This document shows positions 34,261-45,747 of a stretch of 64,000 nt of DNA, piece by piece. The notes below the pieces were generated by a model, which was not told the origin of the DNA, ran no database searches, and saw only the letters and a list, made by a program, of their open reading frames with translations. The DNA is taken from positions 62,001 to 126,000 of the forward strand of contig JAFEVB010000042.1 of NCBI GenBank assembly GCA_032629725.1, written 5' to 3'. The translations under genes and the position numbers were made by a program. Origin of the DNA: Gremmenia infestans (Eukaryota > Ascomycota > Leotiomycetes > Helotiales > Hamatocanthoscyphaceae). Position 1 is the first letter of the stretch, and every line of letters begins with the position of its first letter.

Positions 34261-35310
34261 CTCTCTTGTTATGAGATGATGACCATCTCATCAGTTGAAC
34301 TGCACAACCACAACCACTTCAACAGCGCTACCTCATCTACCTACGACCTTCATCTCCACTCCCTCGCTTCCCAACCCTCCTGTATCCTTGCTTTGCTGAT
34401 CTCTCTTATTCTACGACATCTGCAGAAGCAACTTCGAGCGAGCCAGCCGTTGAATTCTCTCTTGAACATCCAGCTGCTAGCTCTATGCTGTTATTTTCTT
34501 TGCCAGCTCGAGGAATCGAATCGTGTGAGTGGTGTTAGGACACAGCGCATCCTCCTCGAGGACATCTTCGTTCATTATCTCCCTTCCAATCCTATCCTTC
34601 CTCGTCCTTTACTGCGCTCTTTTGCTCTACGTCACGGTATCCTCTGAAGCAATTTTGAGCGAGCTATTGACTTCTCTCTTTAGCAGCGTTCATTTTGACG
34701 CCAATTTGAAGGGCGAAAGAGTGAATTGACAACACTTTCATTTTTACAACCACGCCTCATTATTTTGTTCTTGATCTTAATTCTTTTCTTATCGCGCTCT
34801 TTTCAATTTGTTCTTAAATGCAACTGGGTCCTTGACTGCGAGCGTTTATTATTGACATTGATGAGAGTGAATCAACATCGACGAGAGTGAATTGACACCT
34901 CGACATTCAAGTTTTCAATTCCGGAGGTATCAGGTCTCGTTTTCTCGGTCACTTTCAAGACTTTACTAACATCTCAAGGGCATCTCAGCAACGCGAGAAA
35001 CACACATTTGGCAGAGCCGTATCCAAGGTCTCCATTCTCTCAGTCACTTTCAGGCATCTCCCAACATCCCAATGTCTTCACAATAATATTTGTTTTCACC
35101 CTCGTCTGGGATTCACTTATCTACTTTTATCACCCCCGACTTCCTAGCAACTGGGAACATTTTTCACATCACCAATTTCACCCAATCATCAATTATTATC
35201 CAGGATCTCGTTTCAAGTCCTCTTCGACTATTCTTCGAACCTTTCCCACCAAATTCGAAATATCACCCAGCGTCAGTCTTCCACTAAAGTATAGCAATTC
35301 TTGAATCAAG

Positions 35311-38300
35311 ATGTCTCTCCCCGTGGATAACTTCGACTTCCAAAAATACATCGATTCTAACCAATCGCCCGAGGAGTTCGTTGACAACTCCGACAGAAGC
35401 CAACAAGCTGCTGACCATGCTATGAGCGCCATGGATCCGACCCCTCCACCACCCCAACACAACCATGCTTCAACCCCAAGCCCACCCTCACAACTACCTG
35501 CCGAATTCCGTCTTCAGCAGCACGAACGAAGCATGCCTACTCCAGAGCCAAAGCGTGAAGAATCTGAGGGTTTGTTCCTTTCAGAACTTCAATACGCACC
35601 TTCGGGGGATGGGCTCGAAGAAGTTGCGGGTGAGGAGCACTTCACACCGGAACCGACGATAGGTGGTGACTCCCTCCATCTGCGCGAACTTGCCAGTCTA
35701 ATTGATTTTGGTTCCATATTTGCAGACGATCAACCCGGACAGACTTCTGGTGTCAATTCACGTCGCAATGCCTCCATTTACTCATCTGCAGCCCGAATTG
35801 ATCCTACGCCTGAGCCGGCTCCCTCAATTACGATTGAAGACCACAACGACCGTTCATCCCCATCCGCATCTCCATTTTCCTCTGAAGATGACAATTTGGG
35901 CACCCAGGTTGAGCAACTTACAGTCGAAGATGACGACATTGTGATGATCAATGCAGAAGATGCACCCATAGAGGTGCAAAGCAGATGGGCTCAAAAGCAA
36001 TTCTCCACTGTTCTCAGGAAATCCGTTAACGTTAAGCAAGAACCAAGAGACAGTGCTACAATTCGCCTCCCTACACCTTCTGCCAACCCTTTTACCATTC
36101 AGCAAATGCAGAAAATGCTGGCTGCTCAGAAATTAATGATACAAGCTTCATTCCGGAAGAATGATGCGACTAAAGCAAGCACGTTCGGTGCACGTAAGTC
36201 AGTCGAGGCGGAAAGCAGTAACCGAAAGCGACCATCGTTTGTTCAGATAGCAGATGAGCACGAGAATGCCAAGGCTGCAATGGGAGACGCGGACGAGACT
36301 GATCTTAGATGGATGGATGAAGAAGATACTGGTCGTGACGAAGAGTACGAGAATTTGGTGACGATTAGAGATGCTCTTCAGATGAGACAGAAGAATGGTA
36401 AAATCACCCAAGATGAGAAGCTTGAACTGTATAATCTGAAGAGGAGAATCGAGAGCAAGGATCGTGTCAAGCGAGCTGTTGCTCGTGCTCTTGACCAAGG
36501 GGACGAAGAAGAGGACGAAGACAGCTTATTCGTTCCCGAAGAAAGAGAAGAAGTTGTTGGCCGTCACATTAGAGAGAGGCCAACAAAGAGCACCCTTCAA
36601 TCTGAAGATGATCCCGAGGATGCATATTTACGCCAAATGTTGCATGAAACTCTCAATAATAGCAATGGTTTGGATGCCTCTGGAAACCCCAAACCAACCA
36701 AAGGCAAACCACGGAAGAAGGCAACTGGCAAGAGACCCGCCAATGCTCGAGAGTTTCGTGCCCAAGAGGATGCAAAGCGTGAACAAGATCGTGCCAAGGC
36801 TCAGAAGGGCAAGAGGGCACCAGCTGCTAAGAACGGTGGAAAGAAGGTAGCGGCTGTGCCTAAGCCGAAGGGTAAGGCCAAGCCTGCTAAGAACGGCAAC
36901 GCTGCGAACAGACGAAATGTCACGACCCGTTCGCAGTCTCTTCTTCGACCTGCAAATGGATTCAATCATAACAGTGGCCAGGATCCTACCGGTCAGATTA
37001 TTCTTGAAGATTTGATCCTTAATGATCCTATCAACGACCGAATCAATAATCCCGCCTTCGATGTTGACCCAGAAGTTGCTATTGAAGGTCAACAACGCAA
37101 GGCTTCGCAGTTTTAAAAGCTGTTCGCCAATATCCCTTCTGGAGGCAATAAGTTCACTATTGCAGATGATAAGAAGAAGTTGAAGGAAGCCTCCAAATCA
37201 TTTGGGTATGCAAAGGTACGAGCTGTTAATGGCAAGTGGTTGATTAAGGGCATGACATCTCCTCTCTATCACCATCAGCTTCTCGGCGCTCAATGGATGA
37301 TTAGTCGCGAGCTTAGCGCTGAGCCACCACATGGCGGCTTACTTGCTGATAGCATGGGTCTGGGAAAGACCGTTCAAACACTCGCCTGCATGGTCGGTAA
37401 TCCCCCCAGCCTCCTAGACTTGAAGCGAAATACCAAGGCCACTCTAATCGTTGTTCCTGCTGCTGTACTTGATCAGTGGATGGACGAGATCGAGTTCCAC
37501 ACCGAACCAGGATTATTCAAGAAGGTCATGAAATATAAAACCAGTTCGCAAATCTCCGTGGCTATCTTGCAAGATATGGATATCGTCGTCACTACTTATA
37601 ACGAGGTTATGCGACAGTTTCCTTTTCCCGATAAAAAGGAGCGGTTGATTATTGAGACAATTGGGTGGCGAAAATGGTGGATGGAAGCTATACAGCACGT
37701 TGGTGATTTGCACAAAGTCAGCTGGTACCGGATTGTACTAGATGAGGCGCATGCCATCAAGAATAATGCTACGAGAACCTCTCTAGCATGTCAGAACCTC
37801 AAGTCCGTCTACCGGTGGTGCCTAACTGGTACTCCATTGCTCAATCGTCTTGAAGAGTAAGTTCTTATCTGGGTCCTTTACCTGTCGCTGACTTCCAATA
37901 GGCTCTTCCCATACCTTCGCTTCCTGAAGGCTCACTATTCTATTGATCTGCAGACGTTCCAGAAATACTTCTGTGATCCTAAATCTGGTGACTCCCAGAA
38001 CCGTATTGCTACCTTACTCAGCTACATCATGATGCGTCGCACAATGAAGACGACGATTATGAACCGTCCTATTATCACTCTCCCAAAGCCGCATCCTGTC
38101 GTTCGCTACATCAACTTTTCTCCTGAGGAGCAGATTATCTATCGGATTACCGAGAATAGATTTCGCTCTAACATCAACCGCTACTTCGAAGTAGGTGAAG
38201 TCCGCCGCAATTACAGCATCTTCATGGTTCAGCTTCTGCGTCTCCGCCAATGTACCTCCCACCCCTTTATGCTCGAACGCACCATCAAAGAAGCCTGGAC

Positions 38301-39836
38301 CCTCGAGGATGTTAACGAACTTCGGGATAAGTTTGAAAAACTTGGTGTTCGAGGAGCTAAACCGTTCTACGAACAAACCAAGGTTTGGGTTCTGGAATCA
38401 GAAGAAATCAGAGCCGATGCGGCCGCGAATGGTGAGGAACTCGGACCTTTATTGCCGTTTGGACGGGGAAATTATGGCAAGAAGTTCGATATGCAGAAGG
38501 CTTTTAGTGGGCTCAGTGAGTCTGAGCTGCATCAGAGGGTCAATTGTGGCTTTTGTGGTGATGTGCCCGAGGCGCCAATGGAGACTGATGTGAGTGTTCA
38601 ACTCGAATTGGGTGATTGTTGCTGACTTGCATGTGGATAGTGTGGGCATCTGTTCTGTAGGGACTGTCTTGAGGTATATATGCATGAAGTTGCTGCTGGT
38701 GGTGACGATGAAGTAAGTTTATCCTCCCCGAGCGAGCTTCTAACAATGTCTGACTGGGTGTGGAACAATAGTTCACGACTTGCCCCTCGTGCAATCAGAT
38801 ATTCACTGAAGCGAAACCCCGCGAGATCGCCAGCGACGACGACGACGATGATGGCCAAGGCAATTATGGTGGCCGCAAGGGTAAGAAGCGTGTGCTTCCG
38901 CCGAATAGCAAGGGTCGTGATGCCCTGAACTTCGAGCCCGCTGTTGAGAGCGTTTGGCTATACAAGAGCGACGTCGACCCTGAATTCCCTCTTACTCCTT
39001 CCGCCAAGACTACTGCTCTGAAGGCTACGCTGCTGAAGGGTTTTGAAGAGGCGCCGTTGGATAAGGTAGGCATTTATAATGTTCTACATTGAGTGGAACA
39101 TTCTCCATTTTGACGTCCCCTCCATCTTCCCCCATTCTCTTGACCGCTTCGCTAATATCCGCACCCACAGGTAGTCATCTACGTCCAGTTTCGCCTCCTA
39201 GCCTGCATCATAGGTCGCATGTGTGCCTCTGAAGGCTGGGGCTTCCTCTACCTGAGTGGTGATTGCTCTCTTGAACACCGTACCAAGGCTACGAAGATGT
39301 TCAGAGACGACCCTGACATCAAGATCCTGGTTTCTGGGCTGAAATGTGGTGGTGTAGGGTAAGTCCTCTCTCTCTCCCACCCCAGTTGCCCCTATTCTAC
39401 AATGTCTCACTCAGCATGGCACATTATCCGAGCAGCACTAACGCTTTCTTTCCCCACCCACAGCCTCAACTTCCCCTGGGCCAACCGCTGCATCTCGCTA
39501 GACCTGTGGTGGAACCATGCCGTCGAGCAACAAGCATTCGGTCGCATCTTCCGGATCGGGCAATCCAAAGAGACGCACATGACGCGCATCGTAGTCAAGA
39601 ACAGCGTCGACATGCGTCTCCTCACCATGCAGTTGCACAAACTGCAAGATCTGGAAAAGGCCATCGCGGAGGGTGATCTGAGCAAGGGCCTCAGTCTGAG
39701 GGAGTTGGCTAATCTGTTTGGGTTCTTGCGCACGCGTGGTGATGGGGTGATTATGGGCGTGGAGGCTGATTATGATGATGGTAGTAGTAGTGGTAGTGGT
39801 GGTGGCGGGGCTAGTGAGGGTATGGATCTTGATTAG
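35311..39836 (+). pseudogene. SNF2-family helicase with RING finger, one in-frame stop
   Basis: Exons 35311-37856, 37902-38589, 38641-38712, 38772-39065, 39171-39358 and 39464-39836 read as one 1386-residue protein except for a TAA at 37114-37116 (codon 602). Sequence on both sides is coding-like and in frame: QRKASQF, stop, then KLFANIPSGGNKFTIADDKK. The N-part is acidic and basic low-complexity (KPKGKAKPAKNG). Helicase motifs are GGLLADSMGLGKTVQTLA (I), VLDEAHAIKN (II), WCLTGTPLLN (III) and FGRIFRIGQSKETHMTRIVV (VI). A C3HC4-type RING (CGFCGD, CGHLFCRDC, CPSC) sits between the lobes, as in RAD5/ULS1-like ubiquitin- or SUMO-linked translocases. No plausible intron removes the stop. Recent nonsense mutation, readthrough, sequencing error, or restart at ATG 37252 (MTSPLYHHQLLG) are all possible. 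Confidence 0.8.
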
Positions 39837-40200
39837 GGGAGGGGTTGGAAATGGGGATGGCTGGATGGAGGGATGGATGGGTAGGCGGAGGATGTTCATT
39901 GTTTTACTGGGAGTGGGACATTATGGCGTTTTTGCTTTGGGTGGTACTTATTCGCATCATAGCATATTACTCATAGTTATTGCCGCATATCATGGGCAGG
40001 TGGTGGACAAAAGGGACAATTATCTATGGGAGTTGCTAAATGGGCAGGCGTAAGACACAATGGGGCGGATTTTATGCGGGCGGTACAGTTGTACTCGATT
40101 TCATTTACAAAAAATCTACTTACTTCACAAGGCCCGACCCTGAATCACGTCAAGGGGGGAGAGTATAGATATCAACATTTGTTTATTCTTTTCGAACTAT
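39837..40200. other. Short convergent intergenic region
   Basis: It holds only the 3' flanks of the SNF2-type gene and ESF1, which converge here. It has GGAT-like repeats around 39860-39880. Confidence 0.6.
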
Positions 40201-42312
40201 TTAGCGTTTAGCTTTCTTCTTTACACTCTCCACAAGACTACTAAGCCCCTCTTTCTGTTCCTCTCCACCCTTCCTCTTCTTCTCCCTCCGCTCAACAACC
40301 CCCTCCCCATCCTCACCCTCGCCCCTATCCCTCTTCTTCCTCCCCTCCTCAAGCAGCGCCTTCATCCCCTCGGTCCCCTTGAACTTCGGATTACTAGGAT
40401 CAATCGCAAACTCGTGATTCCCAAACAAGCGTCCCGCGAAACGCTCATCCCCAACATCCATCTCGAAGCCCGTCTGCAAGCCACCCCTCTTACTCTCCCC
40501 TCTATCCTTGCGCTTCTTCGCCGCCTTCTTCTCGGCCCGCGCGATCTCGTTGATGTCAAAATGATCGAGATTCGTGGGCGCGTCCGTGCTCGCGTCCTCC
40601 ATGAGGAGTTCCAGCTTTGCTTTCTCCGACGCCGACACAGCTGCTGCTGCGGCCTTGGCGTCTCGTTTTGCCAGGCGGTCCGCTTTGCGGTGGGATTTTG
40701 AGGCTGAGGCTTTGGTCACTTCTTCGGTGTTGAAGAACGGGTCGTCGAATCCTAGTTGTTCCGTCTCGGCCGTCTCGTCTGCGGGTTCTGGGGGTGGAGA
40801 GGCGTCAGGGTCCCGTCCTTCGCGCTTGGCTTTGGATTTCTCTTTGCGGCGCGCCTTGCGCTCTTTTTCTTTGCGCACGTACGCTTCGGCCGTCGTTTCG
40901 GACGTTATGGGAGCGTTGGAGAAGACGCCCGTCGTGTCTGTCGAGGCAGATAGGCCGGCCGTGAAGGTTATCTCCATGTCGCCTACGGGGCCTGCTTTTG
41001 ATTTCTTGCTTGAGGGGGCGGGCTCGTCGGCTAGACCGAGCGCAGCGCGCATTTTTTGCCGTTGTAGGTCTTTCTTGCTGAGCTTGGGTTCTGCCTCGTG
41101 GTCTGGTTCTGGTTCTGGCTCTGCCCCTGGCTCTTCGGCCTCGGATTCCGAGTCACTTCCTAGGTACGCTCGTAAATCGTTCTCGCCGATCTCTGCTCTG
41201 CTCCCGCTGAAGGCGCGGTTGATGGCGTCTTTTCGTGTTGCTTCTTCCGGGGCCATGTCCCATGTGAGCTTTACTTTGGAGTGCTGCAACGCGTCTGTGA
41301 CGAATTCTGTAGGTCGGTAGTCTTCTGGTACACTGGTGCATTCATCGCGCGGTTTATCGTCAAATGTAGTGTCTTCGGGGATGAAGCGTAGGTCGAAGAA
41401 GTTGGCTGACGAGAGGTACTCAGTGCCATCGGTTGCTTCGTAGATATTCTGTGCAGTGGAGACGTCGGAACATATGACTACTGCGTAAAAGTATCGTAAT
41501 CGCTCGAGTTGGTATTGGCGGAGGGCTCCGTCGTCGAAGTCTTTCCCATCATCCCCTTTCTGCAAATCCTTCTTGATCTTCTCATCCTCCTCGCTATCTT
41601 CTGAATCCGGTTCCGACTCCGAATCATCCTCATCTGCCTTGCGCATGAAAATCTCTTTTGGTGGCCCTTCTAACTCTTCCCGCTCCATCCTCTCCTTGCC
41701 GAACTCGCTGGGGTATATGGAAACTTTTTGTATCCTGCCACCAGGCTTCACAAAGCTGGAAAAGACAGCCATCAAATCCCCAGACCGGACATTATCCCAA
41801 TCCATATTCACGACCGCAATGCGCTCCGACACCTCGCCCATCTCAACAGTCGCCTGCTCACCCTGCATATCCGGGAACGTCGCCTCCTCCTCGATCTCCA
41901 CACCTCCATCCTCATCATCGTCATCTTCATCCTCAGACGAAGATGAGAATCCCCCTCCACGAGCAGGATCATACCTCGCATCTGCAGTCCTCAATTCCTT
42001 TTCCACAACATCGTCTTCTTCAATCTCGACCTCGGCCTTGTCCTGGTCCTCCCCATCCGACTCATCAGGAACATATAATCTTTCCAGGGCCTTCTTCTTG
42101 CCCTCACTGCTCAGCTTCCGTCCATACCGATCGACCTTAGCCGTGTTCGCAAAATCGTCATCCTTCAGCATGCGCGAGAAACGTTTGTCGATTGTTGTGC
42201 GCGTGTGCTTTTTCGACGGGAGACGAAATCGTGGGTCGGTGGTGAAATTTGAGAATCGAGGATCAGAGACATCTTCGGAGGAGGCGCCTTTGGGCGCTTT
42301 TTGTTTGGGCAT
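40201..42312 (-). CDS. ESF1: Pre-rRNA processing protein ESF1
   Basis: Single exon, 703 residues. It starts MPKQKAPKGASSEDVSDPRF, with the conserved ESF1 head DPRFSNFTTDPRFRLPSKKH and TTIDKRFSRMLKDDDF. Acidic blocks follow (SSSSEDEDDDDEDGG). The central ESF1 domain is recognised by RIAVVNMDWDNVRSGDLMAV, VSIYPSEFGKERM and LRYFYAVVICSDVSTAQNIY. The C-terminal NUC153 motif is ERFAGRLFGNHEFAIDPSNP, with a Lys-rich nuclear/nucleolar tail (VKKKAKR). ESF1 is a nucleolar factor needed for 18S rRNA production in the small-subunit processome. Order, motifs and length agree with the family. The ATG at 42312 is the only sensible start. Confidence 0.96.
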   Translation of the reverse strand: MPKQKAPKGASSEDVSDPRFSNFTTDPRFRLPSKKHTRTTIDKRFSRMLKDDDFANTAKVDRYGRKLSSEGKKKALERLYVPDESDGEDQDKAEVEIEEDDVVEKELRTADARYDPARGGGFSSSSEDEDDDDEDGGVEIEEEATFPDMQGEQATVEMGEVSERIAVVNMDWDNVRSGDLMAVFSSFVKPGGRIQKVSIYPSEFGKERMEREELEGPPKEIFMRKADEDDSESEPDSEDSEEDEKIKKDLQKGDDGKDFDDGALRQYQLERLRYFYAVVICSDVSTAQNIYEATDGTEYLSSANFFDLRFIPEDTTFDDKPRDECTSVPEDYRPTEFVTDALQHSKVKLTWDMAPEEATRKDAINRAFSGSRAEIGENDLRAYLGSDSESEAEEPGAEPEPEPDHEAEPKLSKKDLQRQKMRAALGLADEPAPSSKKSKAGPVGDMEITFTAGLSASTDTTGVFSNAPITSETTAEAYVRKEKERKARRKEKSKAKREGRDPDASPPPEPADETAETEQLGFDDPFFNTEEVTKASASKSHRKADRLAKRDAKAAAAAVSASEKAKLELLMEDASTDAPTNLDHFDINEIARAEKKAAKKRKDRGESKRGGLQTGFEMDVGDERFAGRLFGNHEFAIDPSNPKFKGTEGMKALLEEGRKKRDRGEGEDGEGVVERREKKRKGGEEQKEGLSSLVESVKKKAKR

Positions 42313-43455
42313 TTTGTGTTGTAGTGGGAGGTTGTATGATTGAGATTGAAGTTCTGGTTTTCGAGGTTTTGTTCGAGCTTTTTTTTATTCTGCCAGGCGG
42401 TGAGGATCAGGATGAGCCCGCTCAGTCAGCTAGCGAGTGACAACCCCTCCCCCTTTTTTAGCGCGGCGCTTTTGTTTTCCTTTCTGTCCCGAGTCATCGT
42501 TTCTGTTTCCTTCATTACAAGAACTACAAAAGCAAGGGAGGATTTTTAGGATATACACTTGACTAACTTGTAACTCGCCTTGAGTCGTAGTAAATAGAAT
42601 AATGACATTTGAAAATTTTAGTATATTTCACTTTACTTTTGTAGTGTTTTACAGCCTTCTCTACAAAAAGTTGTTATTATATTGAAGAAGTCTCGCAGTA
42701 GGTAGTAAAAAGGTAACGTTCTATAATATTTCATGCTGTGTAGGACATGAAAATTGTTAATAATAAGTGCCGCTTTTGATATCTAGCATAATCATGCATA
42801 ATGATAAAGACTTTAGAGGGTTATAATTAGCGGGCCTTTTTGTGCAGAACGTTTAAAACACTAAAGGAATAATCGTGAAAGTGGAGTAATCTGTTTACTT
42901 CCTTCACCAGACTTATCTTATAATTCAAAGAACAAAAGGCCCTCAGGCTGGCCGTAGAGTCCAAAATCGACAAGTCACGCAGGGTTCAGTAGTGAACGTA
43001 TGAGCTTTAATGCCACTAGACACGGTACATCCCTTTCCCAGTCAGCCATCCATCAGTAAGAGTATACCAGCATCGAACCTTTGCTTGGTATCTCATTCTT
43101 CCTACGAATTGGACTTGAAAACCCATCACTAAGAAGCCTACTCTGCAAGGGCTGTCGGTCGCCTCGACGCTGTAATAGCGTGTCATCCAACCAATATTAA
43201 GCAAGATCCTTGAAATTCCTGGAATTATAACACGCCCCGTTAGCTCCTGATGTCGTCTCCCCACTCCAACTTAGATAGAGCCAAATTTATGAAGTGCTGA
43301 ATATAATAGCATATGCGTCGAGAAATCCAGAGATTGCACGCAATTGAATTGCCTCACCACGTAAATTGGTGTTGTTATTCTCATTAGGGTAGGTGGTGTC
43401 TAAAGAGGGATGGCATTAGCTTTCGAATCTGGAACACTGGAATCCATCACTGTGC
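42313..43455. other. Intergenic
   Basis: No gene seen. AT-rich in 42.55-42.90 kb. It holds the ESF1 promoter (leftward) and the 3' flank of the SGNH hydrolase gene. Confidence 0.5.
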
Positions 43456-44638
43456 TTACCCAGCAAAATCGATGAAGATCATATTTGCAACTTTGATTGC
43501 CGTCGCGATATGAGCAGCCTTCTTGGGGTGAAAGGAAGAAGCGCGTTGAAGGTTATCCCCAATGCCCCGTGGAACCAAATCCGTGTCATTTTGAACTGAT
43601 TCCGGCAAATCGAGTGCCCATGCCGCCCACGGATCCCCCTCAGGACGGCGACTAACAGAATCCGGGTCCCAACTAGCATCCTCCTCGAGTGTAGTGGTAA
43701 GATCGTTGAACCAGACATTTGGGTTGTCCGCACCAATAGGATCCTCTTCATTTTCTGGCTCGCAAAATCGCCTGCCAGTGAAGTGGTCATCTATGTCGAC
43801 AAAGGTCACCGAGTCAAGACTGCCGGCAATATTAGTCTCGATTTGGGCATTTACCAAGCCGACAAGATCATTCATTCTGGAGCGCGTTGAAAATTTCATC
43901 GGCAGGACGGCAAGTATTCTTCTTGGGAAGAAATAAGTATTGTCACAGGCATCATTTTCGCGTGGTGGAGCAAAAAACTTGGCGTACCCGGTAATGTATA
44001 TTTTCCCGTTAGGTGCCAAAGCTTTGGATTTGATACTCTTTATAGCGTTTCTGAACTCTTTCCACTTGGCTGGATTTTTGATCACCTTTTCGGCCTCAGT
44101 CAATGTCCCATTACAGGCTCTCTCAAATCGATCATATCCAGGGAGAAATCTGTATGGATAGACACAATCTACCTATAGATACATGGTCAGTAATTGTATC
44201 GCATCAATTAGATGGCAAGCCACCTACAATCACTTGGCCAAACTTGAAGTCATTTCCACTGATAGAGAGCGTGATAATGTCGAACTTCTTGCCCCCAAGT
44301 CTCTTGATCTGACCATCAATATCCCCCAGCAGGTTTCCAGAGCAGGAAACAAAGCTCGGGAGATGTCCCTGACCAATATGGAAGGGATTTAGCTTGGAAA
44401 GCAGCCATGGGTATGAGCCGTCCATACGGGCGCATGCATTATCTCTGCCATCTTCTGAGTCAGATAGGAATTTCCCAGAGCCAAGGCCGGCGGAATAGCT
44501 GTCGCCAAGGGCAGCGACTCTAATAAGCAAGTGTGGAAAGGGCGTAGAGATTAGAGGTTCTTGCTCATCTAAGGACACGCAAAGATGGACAAAACCGAGT
44601 AGCAGAAGCCAGGCGAGAGTCCCCATACCCACCCTCAT
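43456..44638 (-). CDS. Secreted SGNH/GDSL-type hydrolase
   Basis: Two exons, 44638-44228 and 44172-43456, give 375 residues. The signal peptide is MRVGMGTLAWLLLLGFVHLC (a second ATG five codons on is possible). SGNH blocks: I, ALGDSYSAGLG with the nucleophile Ser; II, FVSCSGN; III, LSISGNDFKFG; V, SSFHPKKAAH with the catalytic His. The family includes fungal secreted esterases and lipases; the substrate is unknown. Intron 1 is ambiguous by four bases at both ends without changing the protein. Oddity: the terminal stop lies inside a donor-like GGGTAAGC. Splicing there to an acceptor just upstream of 43402 would replace the end with a few residues ending at 43384. This is the first intact gene to the left of the decayed cluster. 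Confidence 0.85.
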
Positions 44639-45747
44639 GGTTGCCGGACCAGTAAAAAGACCCGGTAAGATATAGATAGGTACTTTATTCTAAGAGAATC
44701 GGTGTTCCGGCAGGCTGGAGAAGCTCTCTTTCCAGAGGTTGGCGAAATCGCTCTGTGCTGATGCCTAATGCCAGGGAAGCGCCACCCTCGTGACCTGCTT
44801 CGTATAAACCTATTGATTTACATTCTCTTTGAATGCCTTTGCTAGCGCATCATATAAGCCATACACTGTCATATTAGAATAGTAAGGAATACGAAGAAAG
44901 GCTGACGAGCGACTAGAGCACCTGAATTCCAGGCCTAGTCGCTAAATTTCAGCGTGCACCACGGAGATTACAGGCTAACTTCGCCTAAAAGTGTACCCCT
45001 TCACATCGATCGCTCTTGCGCTTGCTCTATATGCCAAGTCCCTGGCGCCCAATAGAATAGGTTTTGGGGTTTCTTTCTTAAGTACAAACCAAATGCTCAG
45101 TTGCAGAGAAATCTAAAATATTACCGCATATTGATATGTAAGCTTCTAGAAAGCTTCATGAAAAGATTTTAGAAGAGAAATGAAAGGAATTCTCTGCGAT
45201 GAGAGAGCTGACGTCGACTACGAAAGGGGACCACCGCGCAACGCTAGACAAGAAGAGACATTGCTGGAAGGACGTCAGCATGGACAGATGCATTTTACAT
45301 TATGGGACTGTCTTACTTCCGGGTGAAGAGGATTTTGAAACTTAATAGGAATAAATGCTGCTATTTATATCTAGTAACCTTAAGTGTTTACAATTCACGG
45401 GTCATTTATTGGGAAGGCCGTGAAACACTATAAAATATAAGTCCAGCTTAGATTCATAATTCCCTGTAAAAGGCCCCCGAAGTTGATGAACCGCTTTATT
45501 TCCTAATTCCGCGCAAACAAGTGTACATGGCTAAAGTCGCCATTGACTAAAACAATGTTCTTGGCTTGTTTTGGCTTTTATGCTCTGTATTATGTACTGG
45601 CCGATAAGATACTTTGAAGGTACCTACCTAGGTATTTATGGCACTTGATCTTATATCGGGTTGTTTATGTTCCTTCTCGCTTCATATCTGATAACATAAT
45701 GCATTTACATACTATTGCAAGTACAATATAGCCTGACACTGTCGATG
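44639..45747. other. Intergenic
   Basis: No gene seen. Contains a TACCTACCTAGGTA word at about 45621. Confidence 0.5.

Larger units (their letters stand above)
33135..35310. other. Intergenic, repeat-rich, long 5' flank of the SNF2 gene
   Basis: No gene supported. It contains GGAT, GT, GGCAT and GGGGA microsatellites (33.6-34.3 kb). Pyrimidine-rich sequence fills much of 34.3-35.3 kb, plausibly promoter and 5' UTR with short upstream ATG frames. Confidence 0.5.

Noticed and set aside
40574..42140. Long plus-strand frames opposite ESF1
   Set aside because: Shadow of the GC-rich acidic ESF1 coding region, which is unmistakable on the other strand.
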